NCBI RefSeq assembly: GCF_964204645.1
Contig: NC_134031.1
Coordinates: 5,377,001 to 5,441,000 of the forward strand
Origin: Tubulanus polymorphus
Taxonomy: Eukaryota; Nemertea; Palaeonemertea; Tubulaniformes; Tubulanidae
Reading direction: 5' to 3'
Length of the DNA: 64,000 bases
The notes under the pieces are model-generated. The model ran no database searches. It was given only the letters and a program-made list of their open reading frames with translations, and had not been told where the DNA came from. Both the position numbers and the translations under genes were made by a program. Each line of letters starts with the position of its first letter. Position 1 is the stretch's first letter. Shown here piece after piece: positions 37,670 through 49,700 of this stretch.

Positions 37670-38662
37670 CTAAGGTTTTCTACAGCGCAACAGCAATTTC
37701 ATTTGTTTTCTGAAATTTTTGCTGTACACATAATAGAATATACCATTCACGGCCGAATTCAAGGCTTGAGTAACATCATTCACGAGCATGATCGGCCATA
37801 ATGTTTTGAACCCATAATGATCCATAATCGCCAAACCATTGTATAGCATATCAGGGAAAACTGACACCATGAATAAAGTGGATGCGACAAATACCATTCT
37901 GAGACCCGTTCCCCCATCTTGTTTGTTTTGCTTCGTGCCACCACCGGTCAGTTTTTTCCTACTTTTAGCGTGAATTTGTAGTTTTATTACCATGACGATG
38001 TTTAACAGTGGCACGATACCAAACGGTAGGTATGTAGAGAAAATATTCACCATCAAATACGAAGTTTCGGTTGGATTGTTAACCCTTTTGTTAGTGCGGA
38101 TGGGTATGCCGTACGTACATACGTTCATTACAAATACGATAATTCGGTCCTGCGCGCGATAAATAAACAGTCCAGTCCACGCGATTACGCAGACGGCTGA
38201 AAGTAGAAAACAACGTTTCAAATTCCAATATCTCTTAGCTTTCAGAGGGAATAAGATGTGGAGTGCGCGGTCGAACGTCACTATTAGGGTCAGACTGTTT
38301 CGAATGTTAGTGCTCCATTTTATGATAAGATTTCCCGCTATATTAAACTCTGGAGCCCCGAGATCCGTTTTCAAATACAGTCCTGCCTTTCCGTGGCGAA
38401 TCATTTTCAAGACCCAAATTAAATGATAATAGAAAATGTATCCGACGCAAGAGAAAGTGTCGAAAATAGCTAGTAACAATAAGACGAAATACGAAGTAGC
38501 GGAATCGTTCATTTTATGTAGTCGATATACCACGACTATAGTAACCGCGTTGGCAATGATGCCGAACCACGCGGTCGGTCCTATCACTGTCGATGAAACA
38601 AGGTTCCACACATCGTGACGATCGTTGAAGCACCAGTCAACAACTGTGGCGTTTAACTTCAT
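37670..38662 (-). CDS. Class A (rhodopsin-like) peptide-type GPCR, intronless
   Basis: A single uninterrupted frame of 330 residues. Seven hydrophobic segments are visible: GPTAWFGIIANAVTIVVVYR (TM1, containing the conserved N), SYFVLLLLAIFDTFSCVGYI (TM2 with the D), a TM3 ending SLTLIVTFDRALHILFPLKA where FDR replaces DRY, FLLSAVCVIAWTGLFI (TM4 with W), YLPFGIVPLLNIVMVIKLQI (TM5 with P), MVFVASTLFMVSVFPDMLYN (TM6 with P) and ALNSAVNGIFYYVYSKNFRK (TM7, NGIFYY replacing NPxxY, then helix 8). The pattern FDRALHILFPL and SxVNxxxYxxxxxxFR fits invertebrate FMRFamide/neuropeptide-type receptors that have expanded as intronless genes. The ligand cannot be assigned. N-glycosylation site NAT near the N-terminus. 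Confidence 0.85.
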   Translation of the reverse strand: MKLNATVVDWCFNDRHDVWNLVSSTVIGPTAWFGIIANAVTIVVVYRLHKMNDSATSYFVLLLLAIFDTFSCVGYIFYYHLIWVLKMIRHGKAGLYLKTDLGAPEFNIAGNLIIKWSTNIRNSLTLIVTFDRALHILFPLKAKRYWNLKRCFLLSAVCVIAWTGLFIYRAQDRIIVFVMNVCTYGIPIRTNKRVNNPTETSYLMVNIFSTYLPFGIVPLLNIVMVIKLQIHAKSRKKLTGGGTKQNKQDGGTGLRMVFVASTLFMVSVFPDMLYNGLAIMDHYGFKTLWPIMLVNDVTQALNSAVNGIFYYVYSKNFRKQMKLLLRCRKP

Positions 38663-39477
38663 TGCGCCTTGGAGTCAAACGATTCACCTAAGATTGTACG
38701 GAGTTCGTAATTGCGGCTGATGCGCCACAAAAGCACTCGGCAAATCTATCAGTTCGGGAACACGCCCATAATTTTTCGAATATTTCGCGTTGAAAGTAAA
38801 TTATACGTTAGCATACCGAATGGCTTTTCGATGATACTGAGCTGTCATGTCACGACCTAAGGCCTACGCGCGTACAGTTCATGAAAGATTATTCCTCTGA
38901 AATGCACCAACTATGTTATCGTTATATTCTCTTTAAATCCCAATGTATTTGACAGTTAACCTTGATATGTTTCCCATTGTAACATAAGCAAAAACAATAG
39001 GCGTTTGCGCGCACACGTAGTTTTAAAAAAAGACATTTCTTCAAAGGCCTTCTACCAGAATCAGCATAAAGTATACTAAGCAGAAAATGTTTGCATAATC
39101 CATGGTGGTACATACGTACCGGCGCACGGTATGTTTTAGTAGGTAACAATCTCCACCTTTACAAATGAAAATACAATTACTGAAGACCAGACTAAAACCA
39201 TTAAATTTTCAACAAGAAGAGGAGTAGACCTAGAACTTTTTACGGATAATGAAGCGGTTCTGCTGCTTGTCTTGAGATCCTGACGGACTATCGGGCGGCT
39301 GCGATTCGCAATTCTTTAAATTATAAATCGGTCACTTTTAGTAATTAGTAAACCGGTGACTTTTTCTCCGAGAAAAAAGATTGTGGAGAAAATTCATTAT
39401 GGCGGCCAAATCAAAAAGGAACGAAGCGAAAATTAATGAATAAACTTCGAAATTAAAGAAATCCCTCCAACACAACA
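38663..39477. promoter_or_regulatory. Divergent intergenic region between GPCR and Brambleberry gene
   Basis: About 0.8 kb separates the two start codons, so both promoters are expected here. No exon, TATA box in a convincing position or repeat was identified. A small inverted motif, cggtcactttt ... aaccggtgac, lies at 39331-39361. Confidence 0.3.
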
Positions 39478-42400
39478 ATGAGATCGTCACATAGTTTAAT
39501 TATATTTATCATATTGTTAATTACACCGGTAAATTACGCATTATTTGACTGGCTATTTCCGAGTACGGCTAAAAATACCGACGACGCCGACGGATCCGGA
39601 AATAGTGGAGAAAGTTCACTGATCAACGATAAAAATGCGATATCATCCGCAAAATTTGAAATGAAATCTGTCGACGAAAAATTCTTACAGACAGAAGCTG
39701 GAAAAGAGTTGGCGACGTTGTCCGAACAAGATTTATGCCACCACAAGGTAAGCCACTTGGTCTGAATACCAGTCGTTGTTAGTTACCGCCGACCGGTTCC
39801 CTACTACTACAACCGTTTGTTTTTGTGGAACGACGGCTAGGTACAAGACTAAGCCACTATGGAACCATCCGACATCGAGGTCAACTACTAGGCCTAGCTG
39901 TTACAAGTTAGTTTATTCGTCATAACCATATTACATGATGATCCCCTAGGCCTAGCAAGGTTGTGTTGGGGACCGTAAAACATCTGGTATTCCAACTACG
40001 AGGTCTCTTGGACTTTGGTGCCACTTCAAACTTCTAACTGATGTTACTCGCGAGCCATACTAAACTAAAGCCTGTCATTTTTTGTTTCAGGTAGTTGCTC
40101 AGTTGAAAGCTTCTTGCGGTCGATTGACTGAAGAACAGATTGGAAAGTTGGGCGTGCTCTTATTGAACTGTCAGTCAGCAGCTGAGGGAAGGACCATTTA
40201 TCCCTGCACAGATGAAATGGTTAGTGCCCGTTGTGCGTTGATGCATTGTAAACCTACATATTCTGCGTCAGTGTAGTCTAAATGTTATGAATAGTCAATG
40301 AACTACTGGTCTAGTGATGAACATAAGATTTAATCCAGATTTGTTATTGGCCTAAACACAATTGATTCTTCAGTCCTAAAAATATCCCGGATAAGGTGTG
40401 TTTAACAGAACTGTCAAAATTTCCTATTTATTTTAATGCATTTTTCTAAAAAATGCTCTTTTTATGGAAAGTTTGCAATGGGAATCTATCTGCCCTTGGA
40501 TATTCCATGTGTACTGTACAGTACTTCACTAATCACACGAACTTACTGATTTAATGTCTTTGTTTCGTCTTGTAATTTCAGAAGATCGGTGAATGTACGA
40601 AGGATATGGAACAGACAGTGTGGAATGCCTATCAGATCGTTAGTAACAGAGCGAGGGCGATCTGCTTCGCCGTGCAACAAAAACAGTTTCGTTTAAAAGC
40701 CGAATACACAGTTAATAAACTATTATACTCTACCGAACATCAACTGAAAGCTATGGATGACATCAAGGTAATAAATTGTGTCGCAGTTTTTCAGTTGGGC
40801 AAAAAAAAACTTTTTTCTGACTGAAAACAGGTGGTACAGGCGCAGATCCATGGGGTGGCACCTGCTACTTTCCAGATTTTCAGTTGGCTCCTGTCAAAAT
40901 TTGTTACCACCTGAAGACGTCTAAAGGCTCCTAATTTATTTTTCTTTGGTTGAAACATGCTTTGAATCCTTGGAAATGGCATCTGCAGGGGCTTATTTTT
41001 CAAAATTTTCCTTGAGGAGGGCAACCAGATCTCCTTTCGCTACTTGTGGATGGTGCCTCTTTTAAACAATTACTGCCCCTTTCATCGGGCACTACCCCTC
41101 AATATAAGATCTGGATCCGACCCTGTTGTAGGAGCCACCTAGAAATATTTCTAGTATTCTAGATAATTAATGTCATACTCAACAAGTGTGGGATTCTACG
41201 TACATTTCTCATCGGTATCTATCTCGTATTGTAGGACGGACAAGAAGCGATTCACGAAGCCGCCTCGGACACTTTGAGACGCATGTTCGAAGGACAACAA
41301 GAACTGATGAATCGACAGGAATCGTTGAAGAACTCACACAACGGAATTCAAACGTACATCGCCGAAAACCTGAAAGAGCTCACGAAAGAGAAAGCCATGA
41401 TCGCGACGGGAAATAAAGAACTCGCCGAAATGACGGACAATATAAGGAAAAAGATCGGTAGTTATTATTTTGGCTACAGAGTTGCCAGTTGAGATTTTTG
41501 ACAAATTCATTCTAAAGCGGGGAATCATAGGAATAGGAGACAGAAATGTGTTTCCAAGTGTTTCAGCGTTTCTCTGTCGTGTGCATCCGTTTAGGAGAAA
41601 TAAGAAAAATAATTTTGGGAAACAATGTTTCCGATATCAAACATGTTTAATTCCATGTTTCCCTGCATTATGTGCGTAAGTTAAAGGTTTAGTTATCGGT
41701 AATGAAGTGGCCTACGCTTCTTCTACAGATGAGGCAACGAATGTGTTATTTCAACAAGAGTCCGATCAGAGGGATAACCACGCTGAAATACTACGCGATT
41801 TATCGACCATTAGAGAAAAGGCGAGAGAAGTGTGGGAGAAGATAGGTATGGAAATTCTCTTACTTTAGTTCTTTTTTGTATTCACTCAAAATCAAACGGT
41901 TACGAAATGATTGCGGAGCTAATTACGCGTGGTATTATGGTCCTTGTTATTCCTTTTTCATGCAGATAACAGCAGTAAAAATGTACTGATGTACCACCAC
42001 GAAGCGGCCGAACAATATCAGAAAACGTTAAAGAATCTCCAACAAGTGAACGCGACCATCAATTTTATAATGAATACCGTAACGGACATGAAATCGGGAA
42101 TCGATTCGAGACTGAGTTGGTTGATTAGTCTCATCGGAGGCACAGGTTAGTCTTACAAGTCATCTTGTCGGTCTGCTGCGGCCAGTTGCTCAAAAGTTGG
42201 TTTTAAAGCCCAACAGTTTAGATTTATGCAGTCTAAAGCTTGCCTAAATCAGATCTTTGCTTGAAACTCTACCACAATTTTCTAACTTCCTTCATAGGTC
42301 ATTTATCTCTACATGTATTTCTTTATTCAAACTGGATCAACAAGGAAGCATGCACATTCAAAGCCGCTAAATCCAGATCAGTTTGATACAGAGATTTTTA

Positions 42401-45400
42401 ATCTAATTCAGACTTTATTACTATTTTAATAGTAATAAATAATGTAATAGTAATAGCAGGTTTATCTAGACTACAGTCACCTAAACCGGTGCATTATATA
42501 TGGTGTTTTGTTGTTTGTATTTTCCATGACTGGATTGATTTCAACTGTTTCAAATGATTCAGACTAAGATATGAAATACCGTACCTGTATAAGATATTTC
42601 TAATCTTCGTTATTTTCTTATGTTCATAGAGGACAAGGTGACATTGTTAACCGTGTGTGGTCTGCATCTCGTGTATTTCCTGTTGGCCGCGATATCGGTG
42701 TCGTTTCTGCAAACTCCGTGGTTTACCAGGTTTATTCTACTCATAGCGGTGCCGTTGAACGCCGTATCCGCCGTGAAAAACGGAGTCTCGCTCGATTTCA
42801 TAGCGATGACATTATTTATATTGCTAACATCGATGGGTAAGAAAGACCTTTTCACTGCGTATGACAAGTTCAGCTCGTCGTGAAGTATTTTATAGCAATA
42901 GTCATCGCACATCATTGTTATAACTCTATGCACGCATACAAGACAAGGTTCTGGATCCAGTTCCACAGTTCTGAGTTACGAGTCAACTTTGAGTTAGAAC
43001 TAGTTCATTTTCAATGAGCTAACTCAGAGTCAAATCTTAACTCACAACTATGGAACTGGGTCCTGATTTCTTCTGAAAGATGGCAAAGCTATTGTCGGTT
43101 GGCTCGGATGGTTGGCTGGTTGGTGTTGCCAGGTGATGGGCTCATTGCATGTGTGCTATGCTGTCGTGTTCTGATAGTGGTGGGAATTAAGAAATAATCT
43201 TTCTAGCTATTACTATCAAGAAAACATCACGATGAATAAGGCCTATCAAAAATGAATGGTTTTGTTTCCTTTAAATTGCTTTAGATATTTTGACGTGGGG
43301 ATCCCAGCACACCACGATTCAACCATGTTCGCAGCTAAAGGGTAAAGTTTGTCTGAAGCTGAATATGATAAGTTGATTTGACGTGTTTACTCTAAAGTCA
43401 AATTTTACGGAGAAAACTGTGCTCAACCCGATTATAATCTGAATCTATAAAGACATACATTTAGACTCCTCCAATTTAAGGCTTTCAAGTCGAATTGTCT
43501 CCGAACTCGAAAACAAATCTTAGACCTTTTTGCAACGGGATGTGAATCAAATTCCATTGTCTAACTAGAGAACAATAATCACTGGTCCCGATTAATTCCA
43601 GCAAGGTGGCGTCTACCGAAAAGATTAAAAATCTGTTGATATTTTCAGTGAATTATATAACTTGCGTTGCTTACACTTTCATCACTGGACTAATCAGCCG
43701 AACAGCGGAAACGAAACAAACTGATCAAGCGCATCTGTGTCCGTGCGCGTCGCCCGTACAAACTGTTCAATTCACGTAAGCTGCTTCTGTATAAAACATC
43801 TCAATGTTCTTTGATTTTGTGAACTAAAAGTTATTTTACTCACCGGTAATTGTTCCTATCTATACAGGGTGGTCACTTACCTGTTTTTCTGTACCATTTT
43901 CTTTTCTTAAAAGGGTCGGGGAATAGTCAGGGAACCAAGTAATGGTTGGCAGCCCTGTTAAATTGAATTTGGGGCCTGATTTCCTGTAGAATTATTTTCT
44001 GGGTTTTTTTTTAAGGAACCCAGAAGTAGAAAGTCATCAACCAGTTGGCAATCTGAGTGATCGAGATTTGAAGAAGATCGCCACGAAATTGAAACTACTG
44101 ATGAAAACTGACTTAGGACGAAGCAGTAAGGGTTTATTATCATAATCAGTTACATGCATGCACATGTAACATGTAACCCGTAGTAATGTAGAATATTCAT
44201 GTAACATGTATTCATAGATGTGCATGTTAGATGTGATCGCTATTTGAAATGAGTTCATCTGCATATGTGTATTTTGAACGTTTTAAAAATCTAACTTTAT
44301 GTCTTCGCTTATGTACATGTACAAATTGCCTCTTGAAAAATGTATGTCCTGTTAGCTGTAATCATCTGTACATGTACATATAGCATGTCACCTTTGAAAA
44401 CATGTATATTTCTAGGTCGCGAGTCTACTCCGAATTTGAGCGTTATTTCGACCGATTCCACTACTACGGGCGACAACAATATTCAGACGTGGTTGGACAA
44501 AAACTTCCAGGATTTGGATAAACATCCCGACGACGTTACGACAATCTCCGCTACCAGTCAACAGCAAGAAGAGCTGTCCGTACTCGATAGAACGGATTCC
44601 GTGATTGAATCAGTGTCGGCGCAAAAGAAGGATGACGTTTTAGACGTAACCAGTTTGTCCGAGGTAAGAGGCGGATCTAGGAAAATTGGAAGGCCCGGGT
44701 CCCGAAGAAAGGAAAAGGCATTTCTCAGATAAAGCAGCCAAGTATTAGATATGCCTGGTATTAGATATATACTTGAAATAAACCTGAAACAATGCTATTT
44801 CCAAGAGGATGGGTGTCAAATTTATAGGTTTTCCCGATCTCCGTCTTGATGAAAAGGGCAACGTCAATGGGAAGGCAGGGGTCCTGACCCGGTGTAATGG
44901 TCGGAAATGAGCTTGATTTTTCCTGTACAAATTTCAGGAATTAGCTTAGAACTGGCGTCACAATCGAATTTGCATAAATCGTACCCCACCCTTATTTTGA
45001 AATTCGGTGTTATTTTCGTCCAAGTTTTGCGTGTATCTCTGCTATTTTGTCTAAACTCTTTTTTGTCATTATCGAAGGTACCCTACATTCGAATTCAGTA
45101 CGCCTGTTGAATCCGGTACATATAAACGTCTCTCGTTCTTTCATAGACTCCTCCCGATGTGGAACACGTGAAGCGTAGGTTGCTGAATCAGTTGGACGTT
45201 TCGTCGACTAAATCCGGAAAACGAGGTCGGTCTCATTCTTTAACTCCGAGAGTCCGCAAGTCGATGGACGGTTCTGTGGCATCATCACGCAGCGTGTCGA
45301 GGTAAAAATATTATTTAATGAATAAATGCTTTCCAAAGGTGACCATTATTTCGAATCATAATATCATATGTAGGCATGTATAAAACATAATCTCTTTATC

Positions 45401-45964
45401 TTTGCTTGATTGAGATTGGAATATCATCTTTTTCGGTCCACATATAGTGTAAATTCCGCTTAATTCACATAATTGAGGATTAATAAAGTTAACCCAGTTT
45501 ATGTAGATGTAATCCAATTGTTAACACATATTTTAAATACCGTAAAGAGATTAAGTGGGGTCTATTGTACTTGTAAAGTAGAATACCTGGTACATGATTT
45601 AAATAAGGGGTTTTAAACAATCAACTTAAAAATGTCCGATTGTTAATAAAACAGATCACTGTGACTTGATTCCTGCATAAATAAACCATGTTAAAATCAT
45701 TAATCCCAATAGACCCAGCTGGCTTAGTATTACTGAATGTAACTTAAGTTTAATGGTTCTACCAGTTATTAGTTATCTCCAATTTTTTCCGTATTTTCAT
45801 GTTCGTACATTTTAATAATATTCACTTTTCCTAGGATATCGTCGCGAGCGTCAACTCCCGGTGGATCGCGACCTCAGTGCGCCGGTCTGACCGCTAGCGG
45901 TAATATGTGTAAATTGAAAAGCGCCGAAGGTTCGATGTTCTGTCATAAACACACAGCGAAATAA
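39478..45964 (+). CDS. bmb: Brambleberry / KAR5-like nuclear-fusion protein
   Basis: Twelve phase-consistent exons, join(39478..39747,40091..40219,40582..40767,41235..41457,41729..41845,41966..42145,42630..42836,43649..43775,44016..44125,44416..44663,45147..45301,45835..45964), encode 693 residues. The Brambleberry/KAR5/GEX1 family acts at the nuclear envelope in fusion of nuclei (karyomere or pronuclear fusion). A signal peptide (SLIIFIILLITPVNYALFDW) is followed by a luminal Cys-containing domain: CHHKVVAQLKASCGRLTEEQ, LLLNCQSAAEGRTIYPC, then KIGECTKDMEQTVWNAYQIV and SNRARAICFAVQQKQFR. A long helical/coiled-coil stretch follows (residues about 195-365), then hydrophobic segments (TVCGLHLVYFLLAAISVSF, FILLIAVPLNAV, FIAMTLFILLTSM, NYITCVAYTFITGLI). 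The tail ends in a small Cys/His module, CAGLTASGNMCK then MFCHKH, which could bind zinc. It is convergent with MED27. Confidence 0.88.
42951..43067. repeat. Palindromic MITE family A, copy 2
   Basis: In Brambleberry intron 7. Left arm ccagttccacagttctgagt, right arm actcacaactatggaactgg, with caatgagctaactc near the centre. It matches the TRUB2 intron copy at 6832 in inverted orientation. The arms have accumulated single substitutions. Confidence 0.75.
43865..43957. repeat. CAGGGTGG...GGCAGCCCTG element, copy 2
   Basis: About 93 bp in Brambleberry intron 8. It starts cagggtggtcacttacctg and ends ggttggcagccctg, its imperfect inverse, with gggaatagtcagggaacc inside. Same family as the TRUB2 intron copy at 5645. 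Confidence 0.6.
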
Positions 45965-46719
45965 TCACCGCAATCGATCGGAAATATAATCATGATTTCA
46001 AAATTGAATGTTAAGGTTTTTCCACATGAAACCCAGTGCTTAAAAAATAACTGCTGAAATAATAGTTTAGAGTATTAAGATTAACCGTGTCAAAAATGTG
46101 TTCTACATGTATTATATTATTATCAATTTATGAATTTTGGAAATGACTAAGAATAAATTTTCTCATCAAAATAATCCTCGAATGTTTCTTGTGTATACGT
46201 TTGTAAATACGGCGCTAACATTAAGACGAAGATAGCCGACTTCTAAGTTGCTGGAATATTGGTGTCAAAAGTGTTCTATTATAGTATTATCAATGAATGA
46301 ATTTTGGAAATGACTAGGAATAAATTTTCTCATCAAAATAATCCTCTAGTGTTTCTTGTGTATACATTTGCAAATACGGCGCTAACGTTGTTAAGACAAA
46401 GATAGCTAACCACATAAATTGCTGTAACATTGGAGCCAAGCTACTATTTGAACCCAAACTTCAACTACTAGCCCCTGTAGTCCGACCCAAATTAGAGTAC
46501 GGATTCATACCGTACCAAGATACCAAGCAGATTCATACCGTACCAAAAGCCACCCGTGCATGTCGATCATACTCATATCAAATCTAAAACATTTGAATCA
46601 AATGATGAATGGGATATCTAATACATTGAAGAACAATTACATTTTACAATCATTGATTTTATTGAGAAATGTACAAAATTTCCAGATATATTATTATATG
46701 ATGTTGATGAGCTGCAGTT
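45965..46719. other. Convergent intergenic region between Brambleberry and MED27
   Basis: Both 3' ends face this 755-bp stretch. It contains AATAAA for Brambleberry at 46152, a direct duplication that copies that signal (46319), a minus-strand AATAAA for MED27 (complement of 46658-46663), and a possible LINE scrap near 46450-46530 whose frame reads LAPVVRPKLEYG, similar to the thumb motif VRPxLEYA of LINE reverse transcriptases. Confidence 0.5.
46088..46430. repeat. Tandem direct duplication of about 170 bp in the Brambleberry 3' region
   Basis: Copies at about 46088-46258 and 46263-46430 share attttggaaatgactaagaa, aaattttctcatcaaaataa and gtttcttgtgtatac followed by aaatacggcgctaac. Each carries one AATAAA (46152 and 46319). 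Confidence 0.85.
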
Positions 46720-49700
46720 TTACTGTTGTCTACAGCTGTCATGAAATGCATCTAAACTGCGGAAATCCCTCCAAGTCGGAGGTAAATTATCTAATAAATA
46801 TTTACCGCATTTATGACACGGCGTACTGAATAGTGAGGTATAGCTGTGTAACCAAGTCTGAAATATACATAAAAGCATTTAATTTACGAACAAAAAAATT
46901 CTACTAAGTAATGCTGCTAACAGTGTTTTCAATAAAAAATTAACAAGCCAGGTCCCTTTGAAAAACAGGAGGGTCCCATGATATGTCGCAGTCCCAGAAA
47001 TGAAAGCTGGTTTGAAAAAACAGGTGGGTCCTTTACAAACGACAGATGTGTCTGGGACCTGGCTCTTATTGAAAACACTGACTGCAGAGTGGCACATACC
47101 AGTACACTAACAGCTCAATCTTTCACAAACAGTTCTCATCAATCCAGGTTCCGACTTCCAGCACCATGGGGATCAGTCATTTATAAAGTACTCATAGAAT
47201 TTTTCAACCCCCTTCCCTTTGTAGGCAAAATTTTGACAGTTTGCCTTCTGAGTTCTAGAAACAGGGGAATAGATTTATTCAAAATGGGTTTATTTCAAAC
47301 TGTGGGCTCGAATTTTGCATAAATTATCGTATATACGTACCATGAACGATCTGATCGCTAATTCAGGAATCAACGGCGAGTAAAAATGTAACATGGCTGC
47401 GTTTGTATGATCCGTAACCTGAAAATATTGAAAAATTTACGATAATGATTTCACTGTTGCTTTGTAACAAGATTTCTACAAATAAGATTTCAACTGCGTG
47501 GAGTGGAATAACAGAAAATCTCCAGTTGTGGGGAAGTATTCCGAACTAGTAAGTTTCAAGTGAAAAGATTTCTCAAATAGTTGGCCTACATACCTTTTGG
47601 AAGACGACGTATTTTGATTTCGACCACAGAGCATCTTTGGCACTTTCGTATTGCGCGTTTTCACCGTTTGCCTTCACGTTCACTGATTCGATAATAAATC
47701 CTCGTAGTACGATATTCGCTACCATCGTACGACCGATCGATACCTAAAAATCAAAACAACATTATTATCATCTTAGGCGTTTTTATTTAAGCAACTCGTA
47801 TAAAATCGCTTTGCTCTGTCGATTACTGTCACGCGGTACAAATCGAATCGCCTTAAATAAATGACCCTACTCTCCACAACCAGAACCTGAATTTTCTGCG
47901 ATTGAAAAAGCCGCCATTTTGTTTTTGATATATCACCGAACGCTCCACTGTCATAGCAAATCGAATCAAAGCGCTTCGATGAGCGATTTGGTTAAATAAA
48001 TGGACGTTGTAGGCAAACCGTTGTAGGGCGCGTTGCTTAAATAAATGGGCGATTTAATCCGTGTCGATTCGAGTTGCTTTAATAAAAACACCTCTTGCCT
48101 ACAAGCAAAACCTTTAACAAGGCTGCAAGACCAAAATGGCCACAAGTAGGTCATCTTGACACTGATCGTGTCAACTTATGGGCTGTAGATGCGTTGTTAC
48201 AGACGTGAACCGACTATCAAGACCATACATCAAAGGGTGTCGCAAACTTCCCAAATAAACTAGAATCTGTCAGATGAAAAGTGAACCAGAGTTGGCATTA
48301 ATAGACTCGACTGCCATTACTATTTGAGAGCAGTTACGGCTTTTAAATTTCTGAAGCTCAATTATGACAAAAATTATCAAAATACTCTCAAAATCAGAAT
48401 AATATTCTAGTACATTTTCAATGAAAATTGCTATTTTCGATCTCAAATTGTGGTCAAAACTACTACAAAGGGAGAGACCAAGGAAGTCTGGTCTGCATTG
48501 AGCACCGGTATACATATAACAGACTTTACCCTGCATGAATTAATAATTATTGCCAACCTCTGATCACCGCTGGTTATCCGCCAAATGTTCCATTCCCGTG
48601 CAAAAATTGTGGTCATTTCCAATTAGACTTAACATAATGTATAGTTATCCGCAAATCAGTACGGTAGCGTCCGAAAGATCAATAGTTGACTAAAACGCCA
48701 AAACCTTGGCAAGAACTTACGGTCATTACGGCTGAACTTCCCATCGACCGCGATACAGATATAGACATATCGGGAAACAGTCTGTCCAAAGTACCGATCA
48801 TCGTGTCGACTAATCTGAAAATTACAATTCAAATTGATGACGAACTACGAATTATGACACTGAATAAAAGGGTTGGCTAACCAAATTTATCAGCGGGACA
48901 AGCATACAGTTGACTTTGGAACGGGGTCATTCATTTATTACCTACGCATTAGGGGAGGGAGGATTGATCAGTGCAATTGTGTACTGTAATGCTTAATGTA
49001 TATGAAAAATGGCCGATTTTGCGTACAGAGGGGGAGGGGGGTTGAAAAAAATTCAAATTTTATGCGTACGTTATAAATGAATGATCCCAACGGTAAAACT
49101 TGAAATACAACATAACTTGTCGACTGATGTATTCTCAATTTTTTTGAGATGATAAGTGAAGCCCGAGAGGTCTACCATATACGGGGTGAAGCCCGAGAGG
49201 TCTACCATATACGGGTTGATAAACTTACTGAGTAGGAACCGAATGACTGACTGCTTGTTTTCTCATGCGTTTATTTCCGTACATCGACTGCATCGACCGT
49301 TTCAACGAATTCTGCCCCAACAATAAAGCCGTGTGACTGGCGACATCGTGAGCCTGGAAATATGAACGCAGCAAGTTTACTACTAATAACCAGAGCCAGC
49401 GTGGTCGAGTGGTCAGAGCGTTCAACTCAGAGATGCGGGTCCGTCTGTTTAGGATTGTATTTTCATGAAATAAAAAGCCCCTAAGGATAGGATTATAAAC
49501 TGCTTGGCAATTACTAAACAACTGACAGCTTACAAAAAATCATTCGTCATCAATGAATGTTTCATTCATCAATCGGGTTTAGATACACTTAACCCTTTCA
49601 GTGCGCCTACACCACTGTGCGGTGTATAAATTGGTGACTGACTTTGCTGTACACACCATCGCACTAAAAAGCGATATGTCCGTTATTCAACACACTGGGG

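Noticed and set aside
42610-42966. Minus-strand 118-codon frame
   Set aside because: It is antisense to Brambleberry exon 7, whose membrane-helix frame is phase-consistent with its neighbours.
46978-47322. Plus-strand 114-codon frame
   Set aside because: It falls in a MED27 intron in antisense, with no conserved motif.
49388-49460. Functional tRNA gene
   Set aside because: Only the 5' half looks tRNA-like; the T arm and acceptor stem do not pair.
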